DNA of 64,000 nt from Syngnathus acus (lineage: Eukaryota > Chordata > Actinopteri > Syngnathiformes > Syngnathidae). Positions 52,601 through 64,000 of this stretch are shown one piece after another. The notes under the pieces were generated by a model. It did no database searches. It was given only the letters and a program-made list of their open reading frames with translations, and had not been told where the DNA came from. Numbering within the stretch: position 1 is the stretch's first letter; every line of letters starts with the position of its first letter. The stretch is taken from positions 5,721,842 to 5,785,841 of the forward strand of contig NC_051090.1 of NCBI RefSeq assembly GCF_901709675.1, read 5' to 3'. The position numbers were made by a program, and so were the translations under genes.

Positions 52601-55158
52601 AAACAATTTATGTCACTAAGATGACAAAGAATACCAAAAAGATCTTTATTTTTAAGATCTGCCGTACTTTTAAATTGGTGGATTAAGATATCCCAATGGA
52701 AGACTTTGGAAGAATCCACAGGCACCATGCTGTGTATACGTGCTGTTAGTTTGTAATGTGGAAAATGGAGTGCAGTGGAGGGTTGTAGCCTCCAGTGTCA
52801 GGGAATATTAAAAGCATCGTATAAAGAACCTTGGTTTATGCAACACAGTAAAAAATAATTAAAAAAAAAGTGAGATACCATGTGTCAAGTGCTGTCTGGT
52901 GCTGCAGAAAATAGGTGGAGTGGGGTAAATATCTATAGAAAGCATTCCAGGAGATCACATTTTACATACAACTGCTGTTGTTGATACGTCTCCTTTAAGT
53001 CCTTTGCAGGCGTTTGAAAAAACTACGCTGTAGGGCTGCTGTGTTGGAATGTGTTTGTGTGTACAGGCACAAGTTTTCACTTTTTGATGCGCACGATGGT
53101 AGGAAATGGGAAGGAACTCTCAGGAATACAAATTCAGATCATTTTCATCTTATGTGTGCATCCATTTGTCGGAGCAAAACAGGATTATGTAGCAACTTTA
53201 TTTTCTTATGAACTATGTAAATTTGTATTGTTCATAATTCTGTTAGACCTCAGAAAAAGTAGGTATTATTATTATTATTAAATATGATTATTTTTATTAT
53301 TATTATTTCTTTTGGATTCAGATTTTCAGTTTAGATTCAGAGCATGACTAAATAAATCCTGAGTGAGGTGGATTAAATACGTAGTAGATGCGACAAAAAA
53401 ATGCTAACATGCCTGTTAGTTTGCGACGCGGCTAAGAGGGGTTGAATGGAAGGTGACCGCGCTTTATGAGATGCTTGATTTTGTCAAAGAGAAAAGCAAT
53501 CAAGAGCTTTCCAAGAGACTCGAAGGGGTAAAACTGAATTAGGAATAATGTATATAACGGATTTCCTAATGCTATGCTGTTTAATACGGGTTAAATCCTC
53601 CAACTTCTCGTAAAAACTTCAACAATTTCGCAGTCCAGTAATCTTCCAATTTTAATAACCTTAAGCTTCTCTAGCTCCATAAATCTGACGTTGGAACGCC
53701 TTGCCTACCCAACCTCTCCCGCCCCACTGCCTCCCCCTTATTCCGAGCCCTGCGCATTTTATCTCCATAATAGCACAAAGCGGCGCAAGCTGCCTCCGTG
53801 GGCGAGATAAGGGAAATTCCTGCCCGTATTTTAATAGCTTCGCTCAGCTATCTGTTCCTAGCAACTCAGGAGCTGCCAGCCAGCGTGCTCACCTTGGACG
53901 CAGAACCCGGAGGAGATTCCTACAGAAATGCGTGACTGTGAGATGTGAGAGCATGTGGATGTGTGTGTGACGCTCTATGGGCATTTTGGTGGCTCAGTTT
54001 GTGTTGGAATGTCTACTAGTTGTGTGAGTGTGTAAATAAATTCGTACCTACAGAATGTATAGAGTCGGTTTGCCAGATGGTAGGATAACAGGCGGGTCAT
54101 TTAACTGCTTAACAATTCCTCAGGCAGCCATAAGGAGATCTGTTAAAGCTGCATACCTCCAGAGAATAGTCGCGGAAGACAAACTAGGAAGACACCATTC
54201 ATCAACGGCAATCAATGCATACATAGCGGGCATCAGGACAGAAGATTAGTAAGTGTCAAAGCCACCGGCGGGATGGGACAAAGACTAACTGAGGGCAAAA
54301 ACAGGCCTTCCAAGTCAAGTAGGACCTCATGAGTGTCAAGATCTTCAATCAAAAGTGGCTTCAGTGTGAATACTCGCAGCATGCATGCGGAACAACCAAT
54401 CACAATTGACAAGTTTCCTAAAGCTGAGCCGTGATTGGTTGTGACCCGCCCTGGCAACTGTGATGTCATTTTCAGTTGACAGCAAAAGGCAACATGGCCG
54501 CCCCCTGAGATGGATAAAGATAAGGGAAGTTTGCTGCTTAACTCATATTCCACATCACGGATATGAATTAGAATGATGTTTTTAGACTAGTGAGGGCACA
54601 TGCAACATTATTATCATTAAGACGAAGACAAAAAAATGGGGTTGACTTCCCCTTTAAGGATTTTGGATCGTAACTACTGAACAGGTTTAACATATACAAT
54701 TGTCAGCCCTGAGTGTTTTCTGTGCAGATTGGGTTGGAAAAAATCATTATCATTACATCAAGAACCACATCATAATTGGTCAGGATTATACAGTATTTTA
54801 GACACACTTGAAAATCGTGTTTTGTTATTTTAGTGGTGGGCAAATAATCAAATTCGGCCTATCAACATCATGTTTAAACAGAGAAAAAGTAAGACTCCCC
54901 TGGTTTTATATACTATTTGAATTTATCTCCCAAATATAAACTGAAAACAGCATGTAGCACGAAATACTTCAGAAGCAAGCCAAATGTTACCAGTTGTAAG
55001 ATGGTTCTGTCCTTGAGGCAACAGCTAATTATGCAAGCATTGCCTGGGGCTCCCTTCAGGTGAGCGTTGCTATGGAAGAGGATGGTGGAGTTTTTATGGA
55101 ATACACTTCAGCATAAACAAAAGCTTGTGAAAATGCAAAGCATAATGACCATCTGAGG
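46661..55158. other. Gene-free stretch (8.5 kb)
   Basis: No coding exon can be supported. The DNA contains small CA/GT tracts (47080-47120), poly-A and poly-T runs and unremarkable unique sequence. The stretch 50500-50740 is of balanced composition with TAATTA/TAATGATT motifs and might be a conserved noncoding element, which only a cross-species alignment could show. Confidence 0.45.
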
Positions 55159-55459
55159 CGGGGGTGTCAAACTTTTCGCGGGCCGCATTTTAGTCACAGC
55201 TTCTTACGGAGGGCCATTATGACTGTCAACCCCAAATAAATGTATGAGCACCTCATATTATATACAGTAAAAGCTACAAAACAAACTGACAAATAACTTG
55301 TTTTCAAATCAGACGAGTAAAAACTGGTCAAATATTTAAAAATTTTTTTGCAATTCTAGTAAAGACACACAAATTTGATGCACAATTTGTATTCGCGGGT
55401 CACATAAAATGATGTGGCGGGCCGTATCTGGCCCCCGGGCCTTGAGTTTGACACCTGTG
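55159..55459. mobile_element. hAT-type MITE
   Basis: The ends GGGGTGTCAAACT and (inverted) CAGGTGTCAAACT form short terminal inverted repeats, with GCGGGCCGC-type GC-rich stretches just inside both. The flanking 8-mers ATCTGAGG and ATCTAAGG match at 7 of 8, as expected for hAT. The element is 301 bases and codes nothing. Confidence 0.8.
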
Positions 55460-58057
55460 ATCTAAGGCAATCAGGTGCTCATTAATTATTATTATTTTCT
55501 TTTTTAAATCTTCGTTGGACAGCCCATAATTCTTATTACACGTATAGTCATATTTTAAAATTTCATTCAGCAGTATAGAGATCCATACAAACTGAAAATA
55601 CCACTGAGATAAAAATAAAGTTATAGATTGACTATAAAGAGAGATTGTCTTCCAGTAAGCGTCACTGGTACACTGACAGGAAATGGTTCCCTGGGTGTCC
55701 TCAATGTGCCTGTTTATTGTCTTTGATGGAGCACCCAGGAATAAAACATATGATGGGTCAAGGACAGCAACGTGAGCGTGTCCTTTTTTTGGAGGTCCTG
55801 TGGGCTGAGCCAGAGAGAGCCAAACACTATTTTGTCCCAGCAGAATCAGCCAGTAATGGCATTATTGCCTTCAGGGTCCATTTACAGTAAAACCAGCACC
55901 TGTCTTGAAGTCCAGGAACGTGATTCAATTTAATCCCATGCACTTAGAAATTAATGGAATCATCAGAGACAAATTGTCTTTTATATTTTAGGCATCGCAG
56001 CTGATGCTATTATCTGGAGTGGCCGAATAAAGGCCATGTTCAAGGAGACTTTGGGCAATGGCTGACTTCAAGTCAATTTACTTTTAAGCTTTAACACTAT
56101 GAATGGTGCATTAGATTATTGGTTCAGATAAAGTTCATCAACATATGTCTCATATGTAAGACTATTCTAGATTCCATGATAGTAAATTGGATTTACTTGT
56201 CTTGTGCTAATCAATATTTCACAGGTAAAAAATATAGATAATTTGTCTGTAAATCCTATTAGGTTTTGCGAGCCAGAAATGAGCTCAACGCACAATAGTC
56301 CACATGTTCTAATGACTCTTAATCCAATGGAGCCAATAGACAGAAAGGTGTTCTGGAGTGTTAGCATCTCCTTTCAGAAAATTATCTCGACTACGTAATA
56401 TGAAAATAAAGCGCAAAAAAAAAAGGAAAATAGGCAGGATTCCATCACACCAAGATGCGTGGGCTGCTGCATTTCGATAGGCGGCTTTCCAAGGAGCCAG
56501 GGTGACAGAGTGTGGCGCTCGCACACTGCGGTGACACTCTGGCACGACTCGAGATGCGGCGGGATCAGCGACACAGCGGGACTCTTTGTGTCCGCATACA
56601 AAACAACCACTTAGCAGCCGAGGTAATTTGTTTTGCGTTTTTCCACAAACGGCCTCTTCGGCCACCACTCATGCTTTCCTCGTCACTAATATTTTTGGTC
56701 CCCGCTATACTTTGTTGTGTTTGCCCAGTTCTTGATGGCAAATTGGAGGGAGATGCGGAGAAACAGAAGCTGAAGCAACAAACACAGATTTAGTGTCTGT
56801 TGGGAAGCCAGACGGATTCATCTCTTGAAAGGGAACGGAAAGCTTGTATTGGAGGATTGATCAAACTGAAAAGTGGGAGAGAAAGAAAGAAAAGGGGAAA
56901 ATGGAAGCTGGGGAGGGATTAAATGGTGACATTCTGTTGCTGTCAGTTCCTAAAATACACATTGTGTCCCGCTTTGTTTCCGGTTTGGCAGTTTTTGTCC
57001 AAAAGTTACCCGGCTTTCGCTGTGTGCTACTTTCCAGGACATCTGTCGAGACACGGTTGTATGGCAAAGCGAGTCGAGCGACTTCACCGACACGAGAGAA
57101 CGCTGAAAAGATGCGTTTGAAACGTGCATAACGATAAGATGATCCCAGTGGCTGCCGGCCCAGTCTTTGGCCAAACGGGCTTTCTAATCTTCTTTGCCAC
57201 CAGCTATTCAGAACTCCCCAAAAAAATCCTCAAGCACCATCACTAACATCTGTTCACCAAATTCATAGCCTGCTTCAATCCTGTCTTGGATTTTCTCAGT
57301 ATAGATTCGTCAAACTTTGTTTTCAAGTACTGCTGGTAACTACTCAACGACATTGGGAACAGACGTTTTCTCGCAAATTGCCTCGAAAGCTTCAAGGCAC
57401 ATTTTGTGCTCTCACTTTGCCACAAAAGCTCGAGTCTGTTGTGTGTGTGTGTGTGTGTGTGTGTTATGTGGCTGCAGTACTGATGTTTGATGGTCCAATT
57501 ACAGCAACAAGCCAAGATGGCTGTTTGTCCAGTGTGTTCCTTCACTAAATCCTCAGATAAAATACTGACACACGATTGTGAAGAAATTGCGATCATTTGC
57601 ATTTCGTCTTTCTTAAGCCATCAACAGACAAGAGGTTACAAAGATCAGACAATGAGAGGCGTAAATCTCCAAGTGAGAGACCCAAAGGTGCTTTCATGTG
57701 CTGTTTTGGTGTCTGACCAATGGATCAAGTAAGGACTTACAAGTAATGGGTTTGGAAAATACACAGATTCTTTCATTTGGAATCTACTGAACTCCAGAAG
57801 CCTGCGTCAAACTAAACCCGCTGCACGTTATCTTTAAAGCCGAGCCTGGGACAATTATTGGTTAATTACATCTTTAGACAAAGGTCAGAGACTTAGCATA
57901 CGGACAGCAAATACTAGCCTTAAGACTTTAGCCACTTTGCTTGACTTTATCCCAGACATTGTATGGGGTGTCAAAAAGAGAAATGATATCGGCTTATTAC
58001 ATGTCTAAAATATTCTTGGAACTTTGAAATGCCTAAGCTAATCATTAGCCTTGAACT
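55460..58057. other. Gene-free stretch between two MITEs
   Basis: Unique sequence with a pure GT tract at 57443-57464. No gene is supported; the short frames near 56512-57131 overlap on both strands without any splice or family evidence. Confidence 0.45.
57443..57464. repeat. (GT)n dinucleotide repeat
   Basis: About eleven uninterrupted GT units are visible. Confidence 0.9.
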
Positions 58058-58362
58058 CAGGGGTGTCAAACTAATTTTTGTCGCGGGCCGCATCGTAGTC
58101 AAAGTTTCCTTTCGAGGGCCATTAAGAGTGTCAACCCATATAAATGTATGAACTACACAACAAACTGATGAATAACAAGTTTCGAAATCATTTTCAAAAA
58201 GATGAATGGTAATAAAAATAATAAAATAAAATAAGAAATAGCTAGAAACATCTCTATTTTTTTAAAAGTGAAGACAATTTGCAAATCGACTCAAAGTCGA
58301 TGCACAATTTGTCTTTGCGGACCAAATATAATTACACTGCAGGCCAAATTTGAATCCGCTGC
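58058..58362. mobile_element. Second copy of the hAT-type MITE (degraded right end)
   Basis: It begins CAGGGGTGTCAAACTAAT and shares with the 55159 copy the GCGGGCCGCAT, GAGGGCCATTA and GATGCACAATTTGT segments. The right terminus is decayed. An extra AATAAAAT-rich patch lies in the middle. Confidence 0.7.
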
Positions 58363-61300
58363 TTTACTCTATCACTGACAAATACATTCATAAGACAAAA
58401 TAACCACGCCCTCTATTCTGTATTCATCAAACTATAAAAATAAACAAAACCACATTGTTCCCAATTCAGGTCAAGAAGTAGACACGTGAAGGCCACACAC
58501 AAAATGCTCTCGAGTTGAGTTGCTAGTCATCTTTTACAAAACCAAACAAAGGATGCAGCCTTGGATCTATAGGTATGACTAAGACAGATGGGGAGAAGAA
58601 TACATATAAAAGCTCCTTGAGCACATATGGTCCATTTAGCACTTTCCCTCTTGTTTTTATGGTCGATTTGATGTTTTTTAATCTGTCACAAAAATCAATG
58701 TGTTCACATCGGTGCCAGGTTGCTGAACACAGCACTCCATCATGCATCCACCTCGCCTCCTGGAACGAGGGGCCGCATTTTGCTGCTGCATGCAAGTCAT
58801 CAAAAAGGCAGATAAATGCATGCGCTGACTGATAGGGCAGAAATGCTTCAACAAACATGTTTATGTTGAAAGCAGACTAGCTGAGTGATGGATCATTAGA
58901 ACAATGACATGAATTTTTAGTTAGCAAAAAACAAAGTGGAAATAATTTTCAGGTAATTCAACCTAAATATCTTGTTTGTGATAAAAGAACCAGTTAAATA
59001 ATTGACAAGTGAAAACAAAATGAACTATAAAGTGGAAAACATCTTCCAATTAATAATAATGCAAACAATGAAACAAACAATTTTTACGTCACATGGGTTA
59101 ACAATGAACATAAAATGTTTTTTTTTGGAATATGGTAGGATTCTGAAGTACTTAATTATTTTAAAAAAAATGGAGCAGAAAATAAGAGGAAATTGTCTCA
59201 TCTAAAACTAAGTCTTCAACAAGCGCTTAACCAGAATTCTGTATTAAAAAAAAAAAAAAGTCTGTAATTCCTCCAAAAGGTCATGATACTAAGTGAGCTC
59301 ATTTGTCAGAACAAGTATCGGAGATAATGTATTTTGTGTAATAATCTGTGGATTTAAAGCTAGAAAGGGAGGAGACCTGGGATAAAGTAGGCATTACATC
59401 AGTTCCGTGAGAGTATTAAGTCAGTGAGGCTGACAAATAGCCATCTGTGAAGACATTGTGAGGGCAGTGAAATGTGCCATTTCTACCCTCGAAAAAAAGA
59501 AGAAAACTATTTGTCAGCTTGGAGATGGGTGAGTGGGGCTAATAAAATCTGTATATAGTAAAAGTTCAAGGCTATTTTTTCCTCTTGAGGTGCTCACAAA
59601 AGGAATATGGCTTATTAGCTTCGGCTCCACACACAAGACGTGTTATTTGGATATGCAGTCAAGTCGAAAGCAGAGTTGGCGTTTAAAGCTGCTTTGTCCC
59701 TTGACTGTCAGGCCTTCACAGGAAACACACACACACTCACACACACGCCTCAGTAGATCAGCCCATAAAACACCTGTCCCCCTCCAAAACGCCAGAGAGC
59801 TCTCAACCTTCCTCCCCGCCACACCTCAATGTGCTGTAATTCTGTGAGAAGAAAAAATAAAATAAAAAAAAGGCCTCTTTTAAAGATGTGAGCCCATAAA
59901 AGCTTGGCGCTGACTGAACCATTAAACGACTCCTCTGGGGTGCTGGGATGCATCTGCAGCCCGGAGCCAAGAAACACAGCCATGACAGTACGCTTCGCGT
60001 TCTTCACAATCCAATACCGAGCCATCATCAACGTACTTTTTCTACTTGGACAGCGTAAGATGGGCGCTTATTGTCTCTTTTAATTTGCAATTAAGAATAA
60101 TAAAAGCAAGGTGGATGATGTGCTGGTGTCTCCAAGCCCTTTTCCAAGGACTCGCACTAAATGTTTAATTCCGTAGCAGACAGTGACATTTATCAGCGGC
60201 TTTCCAGTGGGGATGTTCATAAACAGTCAGCTCCCTAGACATCTTGGCCTAAGGGGGAGGGGAGGGGGTGAGCGGGATGGATGGCTGTGTGGATGGGTGC
60301 AGACGTCAACAGTCATGGAGAATGATCAAGGCAAACAGAGAATTGGAGGAAAACAAGAGTTTCAATTTGGTGCAGATCATGTGTCCAGCGTGAGTGTTTA
60401 CAGTGATGAAAAGAGCAAGGCCGCCGCAAACAAGATAGCCGGCATTGCTCATGAGAGCTCCATTTGAGCAAATCAAAAGTAAAAGCTATCTTGTTTATCA
60501 AACAGGCACTGATGGATTATTAAATTATGTAAACAATACCTGTGTTTTCCCTCCAGGATACGAGGGAATCTATCAGTGTTACACCATGTAGCTGAGAAAT
60601 TATATATTTGTCTAAATATCAAAACAAAACACATGAACGAGAACATATATGGATTTTTTTTTTTTTTACAGTATCACTTATTTACTGTTTTTCTTTTAAT
60701 TCTCTCACTATTGTGGACACAACATGAAGCTAACCGAATATTATTGATTTGCCGATCAGTAATGAGATTGGAAGTGCTGCCAGCGGGAATATTGAGTCAC
60801 AAAAATGCAAGTTAGTTATGAATATAATCTTGATATATTTTTTATTCCAGTTTGTTGGTTTATTGTTTGTTTGTTTGTTGTACAGACTTATATACAGCAC
60901 TTTAAAGTGTTTTTTTTTTATCTCTTTTTGTTTTGGATGTGTTCGAAATAAAAATATCAATCAATCAATATCAAATCAGAAAAAAAATCTACAGTTAGCT
61001 ATGAATTAGTTTTATTCTGCTTAAAAAAGTGCAATATTAAAAACAACGACTATCCTATCAAAGCCTTCCTGTTCACATCTTGTCCTCCAATTGTTCGGCA
61101 CATTTCTGCTCATTTACCATCCAAAGCAATCCCGACATATTCCGTATCTGCCTGTGTCACCTACTCCGCCTCTTCCTTCCAAGTGTGCCGAGTTATAATA
61201 AGACGTGCATTTACACTCATTTTGACATTATTAACAGGTAGTGCGCTCACGCTAAAGCTCGACTGGAGTGTGCGTACAAGTCTGACGCGAAGGCACTCAA

Positions 61301-64000
61301 ACGCATCATTGCTAGCAATATGGAACAGATTGCTCTTTTGAAAAAAAATGACTCCAGATGATATTTGCATTTTAGCCCTTCACTAAGCTCCCGTCTTCGC
61401 TTCACATCCTTACCTCGAGACATACTGTACATATTTCTCCTCTCCATTCAAGTCACTTTCTCCCCCCCCTGGAGACTCAGCCAAGAGCACATAATGATCC
61501 TCTTGCACTTTTGATTTGCATTAAACGCCTTGGTGGAAAAGTATGGCTCTTGAGTGACTTCATCTGTGTGAGGTGTCAGGAAAAGACGTCTGTCCGCGCG
61601 CAAAAACACTTTATCCGCCTTTTGCACATTCAACTGGACCTGACCCGTCAGACATGCGGATAAACAGAGTGACGGAGCAAAGAGGCTCATATTAATCCAC
61701 AGAATGACTAAACGAGGCTGGCAGTGAAGCCATTAAGACGGCGACAGTTTCTTTTACGTGTCACGGGTTTTTCACTCTGGGTCATATGCAAGTCTTCTAT
61801 TCATTGACTTTCAACGCCGCTGCAAATTTGTTGAACTTTGTGTTGAGGCTCTCAAATGAAAGCGCCACATTTTTTCTTCCAGAGTAAGTTACGACCTGGG
61901 GGGCCATTTGCAAACTGATGTTCGTTTTTGAGTGGCCAACAACATACCCAGAAATCTTTTGTGAAACATTCTTAATATTACAGCGGCGTCAATTATCCTG
62001 AATCAGTTGTTAAACATTTTTTGTGACTTCAACAATGCCAAAAAATGGACAGAACAGTACAAAATTATTGCAATTAAATATTTAAATTGGCTTTTCTTCA
62101 CCTTTGAAGGGACCCCTGCTAACATGGATGCTACCAATGTCCGTTCATTGCCTTTGATTGGGAGGTCGCCCCTACCAATATGGCCGCCGAGTGGGTATGG
62201 CAGTTAGCTTGCTCAAGTCAACTAAATATTCTCTTCATTTAATCAAGAGTCAGTTGATTGGGTTCCATTAAGCGAGCTTCCACTGTATTTTAAAAAAGAA
62301 CTAAATGCAACTTTAAGACAAGGTGTTTTATCGAGATTGATGAATCAGCACGGTGTTTATCTGCCAAACAGATGTTGTTCCCCCCCTATAAGCAGAGAAA
62401 TTCCGACAGTCTCCCGCATGGGACATTTGGCACCCTGATGCCTCTCATTAGTCATCCTGAGAAGGTTTCCAATAACAAGGGCATGAGGCACGCCTGCAAA
62501 AAAAACTATTGGAGACTCCCTTCCAGTCTAGCCTGTAAATAAATTAAATATATTTGCTTAATTATTTAATCTAAGTCAGTTTTCCGTTCCCTTTAATGTG
62601 CTGGTGTACCTAATTATGTGTCCCATGAGTCTAAGAAAAAAAGTTCATTGCAAACAAAAAAAAAACTTATAGTCTCACTGTTCTTTGTAGAAGGTGTTTA
62701 CTTCAAAGTGGGGGAAAACGACACTTTCTTTCTCTCCATCAAAAAGTGCATCATGTTAATGGAAGGAAAGGAGACAAGAGAAGGAGGAAAAAAAAAAGAG
62801 GAAATGATCGGAGGAATGAAAGCATCCCTTTCAAAACGTTTTACTTCTCCCTTGGGGACATCGAGTCCCTTGAGTGCTTGAACTGTATGAAAGTGCTGTT
62901 AGCTGGCAATTGTGGGCAACAACAATAAAAATTGGTTAGCAACTAGTTCAGGGTTGACCCGGTCCAGAAAATGTATAGATGGGTGGACCAACAACCAAAA
63001 CCAAGACTTTGGAAAAGCTCAGACAGAATGAACATGACTCATTATTGACACATTTAGTTTAGCCACTTACATAATTGCACTTCACATAGCAACATCTCAC
63101 TCTCTGTCTCTAATCTATATAACGCAGACTTTTCAGAACCATTTTGCAGCACGAGCAGATGGTGAGCGCTCAAGTGTTTGTTGACAGGTAGCCTATAGCT
63201 TTTTGTCTGAGTTGGCGGTATCACACATGAAGTCAGGCACACACAACATCTCACTCTCTCTAATCACACACACAACAGCTTTGAGCCCTAATTGGTACCC
63301 AGAAGGGTTTGATGGAGAAGAAGAAAAATGAGGAGTATGAAAGAGAAGAGCAACATCAAAAAGGCAAGACCAGCTGGTCAACTTCCAAAGCATCGAGGTG
63401 AAGCACGAGGTCACATTCCTTCAATAAAAACGAGACGCATTCGATCAAGCTATGCATTGCTCGTTGTGAGCGAGTCGTGTTCAATATGCTAAAACTGCTG
63501 TTTTGCCTCCGAGTGATATCACAGATTTTCCACTGGGTACCATCACGGCTCTCCCGACGGAACTAGGTGAGAGTGTGTCATGTTGAATCCACAAATAGAA
63601 CTTGCTAATCATCCTTTAGGCTGAATTCGAAACTCAATCAACTGATTTTGAGGTGTATAAAATATCAACACAAATTGTATATTATGGACAATTGGACTAT
63701 TTAAGCATTATTGACAGACACTCAAAATGTTTTGTAATTGCTTCTCGATACCACAAGAAAGCACTTTTTGCTGTTAGACAAGGCTATGGCCTGACTATAT
63801 TAGGCTCCGCCTCTTCAGCAAAGTCCATTGCCCAGAAGAATGGCACCAAAATAATATATTTCCTTAACTTGCACATGGCTTGACATAAAACCAGCAATAA
63901 AGATTTCATGATTTCAGTACGTCCATTTCTGCATCCGACTTTTGTCTGGGGTGTTCGTGCGCCTTTGAATACAAAGAGGTTTAGCTCAGAGCCTCGGGCA
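58363..64000. other. Right-end stretch without a confident gene
   Basis: No gene is supported. Candidate conserved noncoding stretches, judged only by balanced composition and homeobox-like TTAATT or GCAATTAAG motifs, lie at about 60060-60210 and 61150-61700. A 76-codon plus-strand frame at 63653-63883 is followed directly by AATAAA near 63893, but no family or splice structure supports it. Confidence 0.4.

Noticed and set aside
54055-54249. 64-codon plus-strand frame (MYRVGLPDGRITGG start)
   Set aside because: Isolated, without Kozak, splice or domain support.

Overview
The window is nuclear DNA of a ray-finned fish, most likely a teleost of the percomorph type. The evidence is vertebrate genes with small introns, fish-style duplicate-family genes, tRNA-derived SINEs, hAT-type MITEs and dense microsatellites. 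No bacterial, organellar or viral gene is visible. The species cannot be told from the sequence. Genes were assembled by reading the translation across splice sites and checking intron phase; no search could be run.

Layout: (1) 1-219, last coding exon of an unrecognised plus-strand gene. (2) 1005-3851, tax1bp3, a single-PDZ protein in four exons. (3) 9394-12470, an SLC1A3 (EAAT1/GLAST)-like glutamate transporter in ten coding exons. (4) 15167-17105, minus strand, a CC chemokine of the CCL27/CCL28 type. (5) 19778-19849, tRNA-Pro(CGG). (6) 22028-23371, minus strand, pole4, the histone-fold subunit of DNA polymerase epsilon. (7) 24024-26867, nim1k, an AMPK-related kinase. (8) 31291-32984, minus strand, a CCL25-like chemokine. 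(9) 35452-38009, a plus-strand gene I cannot name, coding for a probable GPI-anchored protein with two unusual Ig-like domains and an Asp/Gly-repeat stalk. (10) 38.3-46.7 kb, repeat-rich DNA: a TGGA microsatellite, a MITE, about 1.1 kb of degenerate telomere-like repeats, an hAT element, and a 3.9 kb palindromic composite holding a 235-bp hairpin tandem repeat and SINEs. (11) 46.7-64 kb, no convincing gene; two related hAT MITEs and some stretches that may be conserved noncoding DNA.

The genes do not form a pathway. From memory, human SLC1A3, NIM1K and CCL28 all lie on 5p12-p13, so slc1a3, the CCL27/28-like gene and nim1k look like an old conserved linkage; that supports naming the chemokine. 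pole4, the CCL25-like gene and the Ig-like gene are additions to it. The two chemokine genes lie about 14 kb apart on the same strand, with pole4 and nim1k between them, followed by the unnamed cell-surface Ig gene, so 15-38 kb is rich in immune or surface genes.

The most notable points are the unnamed Ig/GPI gene, whose duplicated introns are more alike than its duplicated exons; an Asn in place of the activation-loop Thr in the NIM1 kinase; two probable GC-AG introns; and the palindromic and telomere-like repeat block.
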